Assembly (NCBI RefSeq): GCF_014203355.1
Contig: NZ_JACHIR010000001.1
Span: 3,970,038-4,034,037 of the forward strand
Source: Kutzneria kofuensis
GTDB taxonomy: Bacteria; Actinomycetota; Actinomycetes; Mycobacteriales; Pseudonocardiaceae
Reading direction: 5' to 3'
DNA: 64,000 bases
This document shows, one piece after another, positions 52,682 to 60,981 of the stretch. A model generated the notes under the pieces. It had not been told where the DNA came from. It was given only the letters and a program-made list of their open reading frames with translations, and did no database searches. The translations under genes and the position numbers were made by a program. Numbering within the stretch: position 1 is the stretch's first letter; each line of letters starts with the position of its first letter.

Positions 52682-54505
52682 TCAGGCCGTGGAGGACGAG
52701 CGCCGTGACCGCAACCGCGGCCGGATGGCCAGCCGACGGTGCCGGCCGTCGGTCTGCCCATCGCCGAACCGCAGCACGTCCCGGTCGCGGGTGAAGCCGA
52801 GCGGGTCGGGGGCGTGCAGCCGCAGCATGATCCGGTTGACGTCCTCGGGCCGCCGCCGGTGGGTGGCCTTGCTGACGATGATCATGGTGATGAACGCGGC
52901 CGGCACGGTGATCAGCGCCGGTTGCTGCAGCACGGCGGGCGCCCAGTTGCCGGTGTAGCCGCTGACGATGTTGCCGATCAGCGCCAGCGCGACCAGGGTG
53001 CCGCCGAGCACCATGCCGGCGCCGGCGCCGACCCAGGTCAGGCCCCGCCACCAGATGCCGAGCATCAGCACCGGGCAGAAGGTGGACGCGGCCATCGCCA
53101 GCGCCATGCCGACGCCGAGCGACACGTCGTTGCTCCGGAGCAGCAGCGCGCCGACCAGCGGCGCGACCACGACCAGCACGGTCGACCACCGGAAGTCCCG
53201 GACCCGGCCGCGGGAGACGTCGGTGGAGACCACGCCGGCCAGGCTGACCAGCAGCCCGGACGAGGTCGACATGAACGCGGCGAACGCGCCGGCCGCGACC
53301 ACGGCGCCCAGTATCTGGCCGACGATGCCGGGCACCATCGCGGACGGCAGCAGCAGCACGGCCGCGTCGGTCTTGCCGGTGACCAGTAGCTGCGGTTCGT
53401 AGATGCGGGACAGCGCGGCCAGTAAGGCCGGGAACAGGTAGAAGGTGCCGAGCAGCAGCAGCACGTGCAGCGTGGTGCGGCGGGCCGAGCGGCCGTCGGG
53501 GTTGGTGTAGAAGCGGGCCAGCACGTGCGGCAGGCCGAGAATGCCCAGGAACGTGGCGAAGATCAGCGAGTAGGTGTCGAACAGCTCGGGCAGCCCGCCG
53601 GACTGCGGCCGCAGCCAGTCGGCATTGCTCTGCACGGCGCCGTCGACCATCGGCACGGCGCTGCCGGCGCTGAAGGTCAGCTGCGTCTTCGGCCCGATGT
53701 CCTGCCTGCTCACCCCCCACACGGCCGGTCCGTCCACCCGCTGCCCGTTCACCCAACCGTGCACCGCGGGCAGCCGGACGGGGTGCTCGACGCGCAGCTT
53801 CACGGACTGCTCCAGGGTCACCGTGGTGTCCCGGGTGAACATCGGCGGTCCGTCGGCGGCCAGGCTCTGCTGCCCGTCCGGCGGCCCGCCGCCGGCGAAC
53901 ACCACGCACAGCACGAACGCCGGCACGGCGATCGCGAACAGCTTCACCCAGTACTGGAACGCCTGGACCAGGGTGATCGCGCGCATGCCGCCGCTGAGCA
54001 CGTTGACCACGACGACAACCGTGACGACAACCATGCCGAGCCAGTCCGGCGCCCACGGCAGCACGCTGTTCAACGTCAGCCCGGCGCCCTGCAGCTGCGG
54101 GATCAGGTAGATGTAGCCGATCGCCACGGTGATCACGGCGGCGACGCCGCGCAGGCCGCGGGAGCCGAGCCGGGCCTCGACGAAGTCGGGCAGCGTGTAC
54201 GCCCCCGAGCGGCGCAGCGGGGCCGCCACGAACAGCAGCAGCGCCAGGTAGCCGGCGGTGAAGCCGATGGCGTACCAGAGCTCGTCGGGCCCGTTCTTGA
54301 GGACGAGGCCGACGATGCCGATGAACGAGGCCGCGGACAGGAACTCGCCGGCGATGGCGGCCGCGTTCTGGTGGACCGACACGCGGCGGCGGGCGACCAG
54401 GAAGTCGCGGGTGGTGTTGGCCGAGCGGGAACCGTGATAACCCAGGTAGAACGTGCCGAGCACGATGATCGCGATGCTCACGCACGCCAGCGCGTTGATC
54501 CCCAT
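52682..54505 (-). CDS. Sodium:solute symporter, monocarboxylate/acetate type
   Basis: 607 residues from ATG at 54505. Thirteen or so membrane segments; the start ALACVSIAIIVLGTFYLGYHG and RRRVSVHQNAAAIAGEFLSAASFIG, then GFTAGYLALLLF, DFVEARLGSRGLRGV match the SSSF (ActP/MctC-like) family. An extra soluble loop at about residues 220-310 is typical for larger members. It would import monocarboxylates with Na+ or H+. The preceding small two-helix gene (1 bp gap) and the LytTR regulator form one operon; lutABC is nearby. Lactate, pyruvate or acetate are likely substrates, by inference. Confidence 0.85.
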   Translation of the reverse strand: MGINALACVSIAIIVLGTFYLGYHGSRSANTTRDFLVARRRVSVHQNAAAIAGEFLSAASFIGIVGLVLKNGPDELWYAIGFTAGYLALLLFVAAPLRRSGAYTLPDFVEARLGSRGLRGVAAVITVAIGYIYLIPQLQGAGLTLNSVLPWAPDWLGMVVVTVVVVVNVLSGGMRAITLVQAFQYWVKLFAIAVPAFVLCVVFAGGGPPDGQQSLAADGPPMFTRDTTVTLEQSVKLRVEHPVRLPAVHGWVNGQRVDGPAVWGVSRQDIGPKTQLTFSAGSAVPMVDGAVQSNADWLRPQSGGLPELFDTYSLIFATFLGILGLPHVLARFYTNPDGRSARRTTLHVLLLLGTFYLFPALLAALSRIYEPQLLVTGKTDAAVLLLPSAMVPGIVGQILGAVVAAGAFAAFMSTSSGLLVSLAGVVSTDVSRGRVRDFRWSTVLVVVAPLVGALLLRSNDVSLGVGMALAMAASTFCPVLMLGIWWRGLTWVGAGAGMVLGGTLVALALIGNIVSGYTGNWAPAVLQQPALITVPAAFITMIIVSKATHRRRPEDVNRIMLRLHAPDPLGFTRDRDVLRFGDGQTDGRHRRLAIRPRLRSRRSSSTA

Positions 54506-54506
54506 G

Positions 54507-54938
54507 TCAGTGGTCGACCATGCTCACGAAGTCGCGCTCGTGCCGTTCCGCTCGCCGCACGTACCACACGCCCAGCCCGTAGAGCAGCGGATACGGCAGC
54601 GCGCCGAGCAGCACCCACGGCAGCCGGACGCCGAAGACCGTCAGGTCGCCGAAGGACGGGAACAGGAAGAACAGCAGCGGCAGGCTGGCGATCGTGACGA
54701 TGAGCAGCACGGCCATCCAGAACGAGGTGCGGAACTGCGCCCACACCAGGCTGCGCACCAGGTGCTCGCCGACGCTGGTCTGCTCCTCCAGCTCGACGAT
54801 CGTGCGGGCGACCGTCCGCGAGCCCTTCGCCTCGGCCAGCACGACCTTCTTGCGCCGCGGCGGCTTGCGGGGCGCCTGCGGCTGCTCGACCGGCACCAGC
54901 TCGGTCGAGGGCTCCCCGGGCGTCCGCTCACCCGTCAT
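54507..54938 (-). CDS. Two-helix symporter accessory protein (DUF485/YjcH-like)
   Basis: 143 residues; ATG at 54938 overlaps the LytTR regulator stop (ATGA). A proline- and lysine-rich cytoplasmic N-terminus precedes LVWAQFRTSFWMAVLLIVTI and LPWVLLGALPYPLLYGLGVW helices. Small two-helix proteins like YjcH accompany SSSF acetate or monocarboxylate carriers, and the carrier follows 1 bp later. The DUF485 assignment is by topology and context. C-terminal RRAERHERDF is conserved-looking. Confidence 0.7.
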   Translation of the reverse strand: MTGERTPGEPSTELVPVEQPQAPRKPPRRKKVVLAEAKGSRTVARTIVELEEQTSVGEHLVRSLVWAQFRTSFWMAVLLIVTIASLPLLFFLFPSFGDLTVFGVRLPWVLLGALPYPLLYGLGVWYVRRAERHERDFVSMVDH

Positions 54939-55777
54939 GTGCCGGCGCCCCAGCCGTGCTTGGGCTGTCGGACCAGCCGGTCCTTGAGTTCACGGGTGTG
55001 CCGCCGGCTGACCGGCAGCTCCTTCTCGTCGGTGCCGGCGCCGACCACCACGGTGTAGCCGGACGAGCCCATCCGCAGCTCGGTGACCAGCGGCAGGGAC
55101 ACCAGGAACGACCGGTGGATGCGGATGAAGCCGGCCTCGGCCCAGCGCTCCTCCAGCTGGGCCAGCGGGATGCGGACCAGGTGGCTGCCCTCGGCGGTGT
55201 GCAGCCGGGCGTAGTCGCCCTGGGCCTCCACGTACCGCACGGTGGAGCGGGGCACCAGTTTGGTGGTGCCGGCCAGCTCGACCGGGATCACCTCGTCGTC
55301 GTTCTGCTGCTCGACGACGCCGCCGACCGGGGCGGGCGGGACCGCGGTGAGCAGCCGGAACTTGGCCACCCGGTCGATGGCCATGTCCACCCGGGCCTGC
55401 TGCGGCGGCTTCACGATGTAGTCCAGCGCGCCCAGCTCGAAGGCGGTGACCGCCTCCTCGGACAGGCCGGTCACGAACACCAGCTGCGGCTTGTCCCGGA
55501 ACGCGTTGATGACCTGGGCCAGCTCCAGGCCGGACAGGCCGGGCATGGAGATGTCGGCGAACACGGCGTCGACCGGGCACAGCCCGCGGTCCAGCCGCTG
55601 CTTGGTCTCGGGGTCGCTGCCGCGGATGACGCGCAGCGCCTCCGCCGCGTCGTACGCCCCGATCACCCTGCGGACCTGCGGATTCTGGCCGAGCAGGTAG
55701 GTCAGCTCGTCGAGCCCGTGCGCCTCGTCATCGACGGCCAACACGAGGAGACCTGGCGTGGTGTCCTGAATGCTCAC
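54935..55777 (-). CDS. LytTR-family response regulator
   Basis: 280 residues from GTG at 55777 (ATG at 55819 could extend it by 14). Receiver domain with LVLAVDDEAHGLDEL and the phospho-Asp in VDAVFADISMPGLSG near residue 60, and KPPQQARVD switch region. The C-terminal LytTR domain (about 170-270) has STVRYVEAQGDYARLHTAEG and FIRIHRSFLVSLP. LytTR proteins bind direct repeats. It is coupled to the symporter pair, and the LytS-type kinase is encoded upstream of sppA in the same orientation. Confidence 0.9.
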   Translation of the reverse strand: MSIQDTTPGLLVLAVDDEAHGLDELTYLLGQNPQVRRVIGAYDAAEALRVIRGSDPETKQRLDRGLCPVDAVFADISMPGLSGLELAQVINAFRDKPQLVFVTGLSEEAVTAFELGALDYIVKPPQQARVDMAIDRVAKFRLLTAVPPAPVGGVVEQQNDDEVIPVELAGTTKLVPRSTVRYVEAQGDYARLHTAEGSHLVRIPLAQLEERWAEAGFIRIHRSFLVSLPLVTELRMGSSGYTVVVGAGTDEKELPVSRRHTRELKDRLVRQPKHGWGAGT

Positions 55778-55904
55778 TGTGCCGCGCAATCTTGCCGATC
55801 GACCGGTGGGTGTGTCCATCTTCGACCACCGTTCGATCGAGGTGAAGCCGGCCCCACCACACGGGCCACGCACGCTGATGTACGTGGCCGGTGGGCTGGT
55901 CGGT

Positions 55905-56795
55905 TCAGAGCCCGAAGCGGGACCAGGCGGCGCGCTGCTCGACGGCGTCGATCGCGGACAGCACCTTGTCGCCGGCGGTGCCGAACACCGAGGCGCCGCC
56001 GCCCGCGATGCCCAGCCGGGCCAGCAGCGGCTTGCGCGGCTCGGCCACCGAGATCTCCGCCTCCGGGTACTTCTGGCCGACGATCTCGCGCAGCGACCCC
56101 AGCCCGTCGACCAGGCCGAGCTCGAGCGCCCGGGCGCCGGTCCACACCTCGCCGGTGAACAGGTCCGGGTCGTCGGCCAGCTTGTCGCCGCGGCGCTGCT
56201 TCACCCAGTCGGTGAACTGGGTGTGCAGCTCACCCTGCAGGCCCTTCAGCCAGGCGACGTCCTCCTCCTTGACCGGGCTGAACGGGTCGAGCCGGTGCTT
56301 GTGCTCGCCGGCGGTGTAGACCCGGCGCTCGACGCCGAAGCGCTCCAGCAGGCCGGTCAGGCCGAAGCCGGCGGTGATCACGCCGATGGAGCCGACCATG
56401 GACGTGCGGTGCGCGTAGATCTCGTCGGCGGCGCAGGCCAGCCAGTAGCCCCCGGAGGCGGCCACGTCCTCGCAGAACGCCAGCACGGGCACGTTCTTCT
56501 TGGCGGCGAGCTCCCGGATCCGCTCGCCGACCAGCGCGGACTGGGTGGGTGAGCCGCCCGGGGAGTTGATCGCCAGCGCCACCGCGAGCAGCCGGTCGTG
56601 GCCGAACGCCTTGGCCAGGGCGCTCTCCACCGTGTTCAGGCTGATCGAACCGCGGCTGACCGGCGACGGCGTCGGCGTGATGACGCCGTGCAGCCGCACC
56701 ACGGCGACCACCGGGGACCGGTCCACCCGGTCACCGATCAGGGGCAGCCTCGCGGCCAGCTTGTCGGCCAGTTTCTCCGGGACGTTCATGGTCAC
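55905..56795 (-). CDS. S49 family protease (SppA-like)
   Basis: 296 residues from GTG at 56795 (ATG at 56789 also possible). The catalytic Ser is in CEDVAASGGYWLACAADEI near residue 125, and the catalytic Lys region is in YTAGEHKHRLDPFSP near residue 185; LAINSPGGSPTQS is the oxyanion/substrate loop. A hydrophobic N-terminus suggests membrane association only weakly. It degrades leftover signal peptides or membrane fragments. It lies between the LytS kinase and LytTR regulator genes, a suggestive position, though function in signalling is unproven. Confidence 0.85.
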   Translation of the reverse strand: MTMNVPEKLADKLAARLPLIGDRVDRSPVVAVVRLHGVITPTPSPVSRGSISLNTVESALAKAFGHDRLLAVALAINSPGGSPTQSALVGERIRELAAKKNVPVLAFCEDVAASGGYWLACAADEIYAHRTSMVGSIGVITAGFGLTGLLERFGVERRVYTAGEHKHRLDPFSPVKEEDVAWLKGLQGELHTQFTDWVKQRRGDKLADDPDLFTGEVWTGARALELGLVDGLGSLREIVGQKYPEAEISVAEPRKPLLARLGIAGGGASVFGTAGDKVLSAIDAVEQRAAWSRFGL

Positions 56796-56837
56796 GACCC
56801 TACGCGTGAACGGTGTTCAACGGGCGGCGCTGCGCCG

Positions 56838-58109
56838 TCAGCGAACCGGGCTCAGCTTGGCCCGCCGGTCGTCCGGGCCGGGGCCGTCGTCGGCGCCGTC
56901 GTCGGGCACCACGGCCAGCACCGGCCGCACGCCCGGGCTGAACTTGGGCACCCGCATGGTGACCTTCATGCCGGCGTCCGGCGCGGTCTCCACCATCAGC
57001 GCGTAGTCCTCGCCGAACACGGTGCGCATCCGGTGGTTGATGTTGCCGATGCCGACGTGCGCGCCGGACTTGTGGGCATCCTTGAGGTCGTCCAGCAGCA
57101 GGTCGGCGTCCATGCCGACGCCGTCGTCCTCGACGCTGATCAGCGCCTCGTTGCCGTTGTCCTGGGCGATGATCGTGACGGTGCCGCCGCCGGGCTTGTT
57201 GGCCAGTCCGTGCTGCACGGCGTTCTCCACCAGCGGCTGCAGCACCAGGAACGGCACCACCACGTTGAGCACCTCGGGCGAGATGCGCAGCCGCACGGAC
57301 AGCCGCTCGTTGTAGCGGGCCCGCTGGATGGTCAGGTACCGGTCGATGTTGCGCAGCTCCTCGGCCAGCGTGGTGAACAGGCCGTTCGCCCGGAAGGAGT
57401 AGCGGGTGAACTCCGCGAACTCCTGGAGCAGCTCGCGGGCGTGCTCCGGGTCGGTGCGCACCAGCGAGCCGATCGCGTTCAGCGCGTTGTAGACGAAGTG
57501 CGGCGAGATCTGCGCGCGCAGCGCCTTGACCTCGGCCTGCGCCAGCCGCTGCCGGGACTCCTGCAGCTCGCCCAGCTCCAGCTCGGTGCAGACGAAGCGG
57601 GCGACCTCCTGGGACATCCGGTAGAGCCGCTTGCTGCCGACGCCGCCCACGATGATCAGCGCGCCGCGGGTCCGCGACTCCACGATCAGCGGCACGATCA
57701 CCGCCTGGCGCATCTTGCAGTTGCTCTTGTCGGTGCACTCCAGCTCGTCGTGCTCGACGAACTCCTTGCGTTCGCCGCTGATCGCCTTGACGATCGCGTC
57801 CTGCAGGTCGACGTAGTGCTCGTTGGCGTCGCCGTCCCAGGACAGCAGCGCGCCCCGCTCGTCGGTCATCCCGACCGCGACGCACTTGAGCAGCTCGACC
57901 AGGTTCTTGCACGCCTTGTCGGCGGCGTCGGGGGTCAACCCGTCCCGCAGGTCCGGCGCGGCCTTGGACATGCGGTGCAGCGCGTCGGCGACGGCCTCGT
58001 CCACCGACGTGCTGACCCGACGCGCTCGGCACAGCAGAACGAACAGCCCGAGCACGGCGAGCGTCGCGATGATGCCGAGCACTGTTTGCTCGGTCAGGAG
58101 CTCGACCAC
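56838..58109 (-). CDS. LytS-type sensor histidine kinase
   Basis: 423 residues from GTG at 58109. A single N-terminal membrane helix (about residues 8-27) anchors a cytoplasmic GAF-like sensor (about 60-180) with LLKCVAVGMTDERGALLSWDG and the cysteines of ELECTDKSNCKMRQAV. The kinase core follows: ALRAQISPHFVYNALNAIGS carries the phospho-His near residue 230, then YNERLSVRLRISPEV, FLVLQPLVENAVQHGL and DDGVGM. Such kinases partner LytTR regulators. The two Cys in the sensor may act in metal or redox sensing; this is inference. It diverges from lutA. Confidence 0.9.
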   Translation of the reverse strand: MVELLTEQTVLGIIATLAVLGLFVLLCRARRVSTSVDEAVADALHRMSKAAPDLRDGLTPDAADKACKNLVELLKCVAVGMTDERGALLSWDGDANEHYVDLQDAIVKAISGERKEFVEHDELECTDKSNCKMRQAVIVPLIVESRTRGALIIVGGVGSKRLYRMSQEVARFVCTELELGELQESRQRLAQAEVKALRAQISPHFVYNALNAIGSLVRTDPEHARELLQEFAEFTRYSFRANGLFTTLAEELRNIDRYLTIQRARYNERLSVRLRISPEVLNVVVPFLVLQPLVENAVQHGLANKPGGGTVTIIAQDNGNEALISVEDDGVGMDADLLLDDLKDAHKSGAHVGIGNINHRMRTVFGEDYALMVETAPDAGMKVTMRVPKFSPGVRPVLAVVPDDGADDGPGPDDRRAKLSPVR

Positions 58110-58162
58110 CCCGCAATGCTCCGCCGAACAGGGCCGATGGGCAAGCTCTCGTCAGGCTGACG

Positions 58163-58218
58163 GACGGGTACATCGGTGAACGGTCCACTACCGCCAGCGA
58201 CGGGTAGACATCCGATGA
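58163..58218. promoter_or_regulatory. Direct repeat in the lytS - lutA divergent region
   Basis: GACGGGTA at 58163-58170 recurs exactly at 58199-58206, and each is followed by a related block (CATCGGTGA at 58171-58179; CATCCGATGA at 58209-58218). The start-to-start distance is 36 bp. LytTR proteins bind direct repeats, so this is a candidate operator for the nearby LytTR regulator in front of lutABC and the kinase gene. Spacing is longer than the usual one to two turns. Confidence 0.45.
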
Positions 58219-58239
58219 ATCACCAGGCAGGGTGGTCGC

Positions 58240-58971
58240 GTGCCAGCTCCACGTGTAGGCCTGTTCGCCACCTGCCTCACCGACACGTTCTACCCGTCGA
58301 CAGCCCGCGCGGTGGTCCGGCTGCTGGAGCGGCTCGGCTGCGACGTCGACTTCCCGATGGACCAGACGTGCTGCGGCCAGATGCACTACAACACCGGCTA
58401 CCGGGACGAGGCGCGGTCGCTGGCGGCCAAGTACGCCACGGTCTTCGCCGGCTACGACGCGATCGTGGCGCCGTCCGGGTCGTGCGGCGGCATGGTGCGG
58501 GAGATCCACCCCGAACTGCACGGGTCATCGGATGCCTTCACCCGCACCTACGAGCTGTCCGAGTTCATCGTCGACGTGCTCGGTGTGACGGATGTCGGCG
58601 CGTACTTCCCACATCGAGTGACCTATCACCCGACCTGCCACTCGCTGCGGATGCTCGGCGTCGGCGACAAGCCGATGCGGCTGCTGCGCGCGGTGCGCGG
58701 GCTCGACCTGGTCGAACTGCCGGCGGCGGAGACCTGCTGCGGCTTCGGCGGCACGTTCGCCGTGAAGAACGCCGACACCTCGACCGCCATGCTCGGCGAC
58801 AAGATGCGCTGCGTGCTCAACACCGGCGCCGAAGTGCTCTGCGCCGGCGACAACTCGTGCCTCATGCACATCGGCGGCGGCCTGTCCCGGCTGCGCACCG
58901 GCGTGCGCACCGTCCACCTGGCGGAGATCCTGGCCAGCACCGAGGAGGAGCCGTGGGCAGCAACCCCGTGA
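58240..58971 (+). CDS. lutA: L-lactate oxidation complex, Fe-S subunit LutA
   Basis: 243 residues from GTG at 58240. The CCG domains are visible: FPMDQTCCGQMHYNTGY near residue 45 and PAAETCCGFGGTFAVKN near residue 165, each with a CCG motif. This is LutA (YkgE), a cysteine-rich heterodisulfide-reductase-like protein. The LutABC complex oxidises L-lactate to pyruvate. The gene overlaps lutB by 19 bp. Divergent from the lytS kinase, with the direct repeat in between. Confidence 0.94.
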   Translation: MPAPRVGLFATCLTDTFYPSTARAVVRLLERLGCDVDFPMDQTCCGQMHYNTGYRDEARSLAAKYATVFAGYDAIVAPSGSCGGMVREIHPELHGSSDAFTRTYELSEFIVDVLGVTDVGAYFPHRVTYHPTCHSLRMLGVGDKPMRLLRAVRGLDLVELPAAETCCGFGGTFAVKNADTSTAMLGDKMRCVLNTGAEVLCAGDNSCLMHIGGGLSRLRTGVRTVHLAEILASTEEEPWAATP

Positions 58972-60374
58972 TCTGGCTGGGCAGCCCGGTCTTCCCGAAG
59001 GCCGCCCGAGCCGCGCTCGCCGACACCCAGCTGCGGCGCAACCTGCGCAAGGCCACCCACACCATCCGGGACAAGCGCGCCCGCGTCGTGTCGGAACTGC
59101 CGGACTGGGAGGCGCTGCGGCAGGCCGGCGCGGCGATCAAGGACGACGTACTGTCCAATTTGGACACATATCTGGAACGGATCGAGGCGGCGGTCACCGC
59201 CCGCGGCGGAGTCGTGCACTGGGCGCGGGATGCCCGTGAGGCCAACGAGATCGTGCTGCGGCTGGCGCGCGAGGCCGGCACCGACGAGGTGGTCAAGGTC
59301 AAGTCCATGGCCACCGCGGAGATCGGCCTCAACGAGGCGCTGGAGGCGGGCGGCATCCGTGCCGTCGAGACCGACCTCGCCGAGCTGATCGTCCAGCTCG
59401 GCAACGACCGCCCGTCGCACATCCTGGTGCCGGCGATCCACCGGAACCGCTCGGAGATCAGGGAGATCTTCCGCCGGGAGATGACCGAGCAGCCGGTCTC
59501 CGACGAGCCGCGGGAGCTGGCCGAGGCGGCCCGGCGGCACCTGCGGCGCAAGTTCCTCTCCGCCCGGGTCGCGGTGTCCGGGGCCAACTTCGGCGTCGCC
59601 GACACCGGGTCGATCGTGGTCGTGGAGTCCGAGGGCAACGGCCGGATGTGCCTGACCCTGCCGGAAGTGCTGATCACCGTGATGGGCATCGAGAAGCTGG
59701 TGCCGACCTGGCAGGACCTGGAGGTGTTCCTGCAGCTGCTGCCCCGGTCCTCGACCGCGGAGCGGATGAACCCGTACACCTCGGTGTGGACCGGCGTGAC
59801 GCCCGGCGACGGCCCGCAGCAGTTCCACCTGGTGCTGCTGGACAACGGCCGCACCGAGGCGCTGGCCGACCGGGTCGGGCGACAGGCGCTGCGCTGCATC
59901 CGGTGCTCGGCCTGCCTGAACGTGTGCCCGGTGTACGAGCGGACCGGCGGAAAGGCGTACGGGTCGGTGTACCCGGGGCCGATCGGCGCGATCCTGTCGC
60001 CGCAACTGGTCAACGACATGCACGACAAGCAGGCGGCGTCGCTGCCGTACGCGTCCTCGCTGTGCGGCGCCTGCTACGAGGTGTGCCCGGTGCGGATCAA
60101 CATCCCGGAGGTGCTGGTGCACCTGCGGGCCGAGGCCGTCGAGGCCAAGGGCCGCACCCCGGAGTCCGTCGGCATGGCGGCGCTGGGCTGGATCTTCGCC
60201 GACGCGCGCCGGTACGAGAACGCCCAGAAGGTGGGGTCGCTGGCCCGGCACCTGGCGCCGTCCGGGCGGATCAGCAGCCTGCCGTGGCCCGGCTCCAAGT
60301 GGACGTCCACCCGTGACGTCCCGACGCCGCCGGCCGAGTCGTTCCGGATGTGGTGGAGGCGCAACCGTGGCTGA
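58953..60374 (+). CDS. lutB: L-lactate oxidation complex, Fe-S subunit LutB
   Basis: 473 residues from GTG at 58953 with GAGGAGGAG just before, inside the lutA end. The N-terminal LutB domain includes DEVVKVKSMATAEIGLNEAL and NFGVADTGSIVVVESEGNGR near residue 210; the ferredoxin-type Fe-S cysteines are CIRCSACLNVCPVY near residue 315 and CGACYEVCPVRINIPE near residue 370. It carries electrons from LutA/LutC. The C-terminus is short as in actinobacterial LutB. It overlaps lutC by 8 bp. Confidence 0.95.
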   Translation: MGSNPVIWLGSPVFPKAARAALADTQLRRNLRKATHTIRDKRARVVSELPDWEALRQAGAAIKDDVLSNLDTYLERIEAAVTARGGVVHWARDAREANEIVLRLAREAGTDEVVKVKSMATAEIGLNEALEAGGIRAVETDLAELIVQLGNDRPSHILVPAIHRNRSEIREIFRREMTEQPVSDEPRELAEAARRHLRRKFLSARVAVSGANFGVADTGSIVVVESEGNGRMCLTLPEVLITVMGIEKLVPTWQDLEVFLQLLPRSSTAERMNPYTSVWTGVTPGDGPQQFHLVLLDNGRTEALADRVGRQALRCIRCSACLNVCPVYERTGGKAYGSVYPGPIGAILSPQLVNDMHDKQAASLPYASSLCGACYEVCPVRINIPEVLVHLRAEAVEAKGRTPESVGMAALGWIFADARRYENAQKVGSLARHLAPSGRISSLPWPGSKWTSTRDVPTPPAESFRMWWRRNRG

Positions 60375-60981
60375 CGCGAGGTCAGTGGTTCTCGGCCGGA
60401 TTCGTCGCGCCCTGGCGGACCGGCCCGCGGCGCGGGAGATTCCCCGCGCGTACGACGTGAGCCGGCCGCTCGGCGACCTGGTGGAGCTGGCGGCCGAGCG
60501 GATCGCCGACTACCGGGCCGAGGTGCACCGGGTCGCGTCGGCCGACGTGCCGGCGAAGATCGCGGAGCTGCTGGCGGAGCGCGGCGTTCGGCGAATGGTC
60601 GGACCTGTCGACCTGCCGTCGAACTGGCGGGTTGACGGCGCGGAATGGTCGACCGACTCCCCGCCGCTGTCAATCGATCAGTTGGACGCCGCCGACGGCG
60701 TGCTGACCGGCTGCGCCGTGGCCATCGCCGAGACCGGCACCATCGTGCTCGACGGCGGCGAGGCGCAGGGCCGTCGGGCGCTGACGCTCGTGCCGGACTA
60801 CCACCTGTGCGTGGTCCGGACCGACCAGATCGTCGGCATCGTGCCGGAGGCGCTGGCCCGACTGGAGCCGACCCGGCCACTGACCTTCATCAGCGGGCCG
60901 TCCGCCACCAGCGACATCGAACTGGACCGGGTGGAGGGCGTCCACGGCCCCCGCACCCTGCACGTGATCATCGCCCACTGA
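60367..60981 (+). CDS. lutC: L-lactate oxidation complex subunit LutC
   Basis: 204 residues from GTG at 60367, overlapping the lutB stop. The LUD domain (YkgG-like) is seen in LTGCAVAIAETGTIVLDGGE near residue 120 and DYHLCVVRTDQIVGIVPEAL, with ISGPSATSDIELDRVEGVHG at the end, the usual LutC signature. The three genes form the lutABC operon for lactate use. It ends directly against the convergent glycosylase gene with no gap. Confidence 0.95.
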   Translation: MADARSVVLGRIRRALADRPAAREIPRAYDVSRPLGDLVELAAERIADYRAEVHRVASADVPAKIAELLAERGVRRMVGPVDLPSNWRVDGAEWSTDSPPLSIDQLDAADGVLTGCAVAIAETGTIVLDGGEAQGRRALTLVPDYHLCVVRTDQIVGIVPEALARLEPTRPLTFISGPSATSDIELDRVEGVHGPRTLHVIIAH

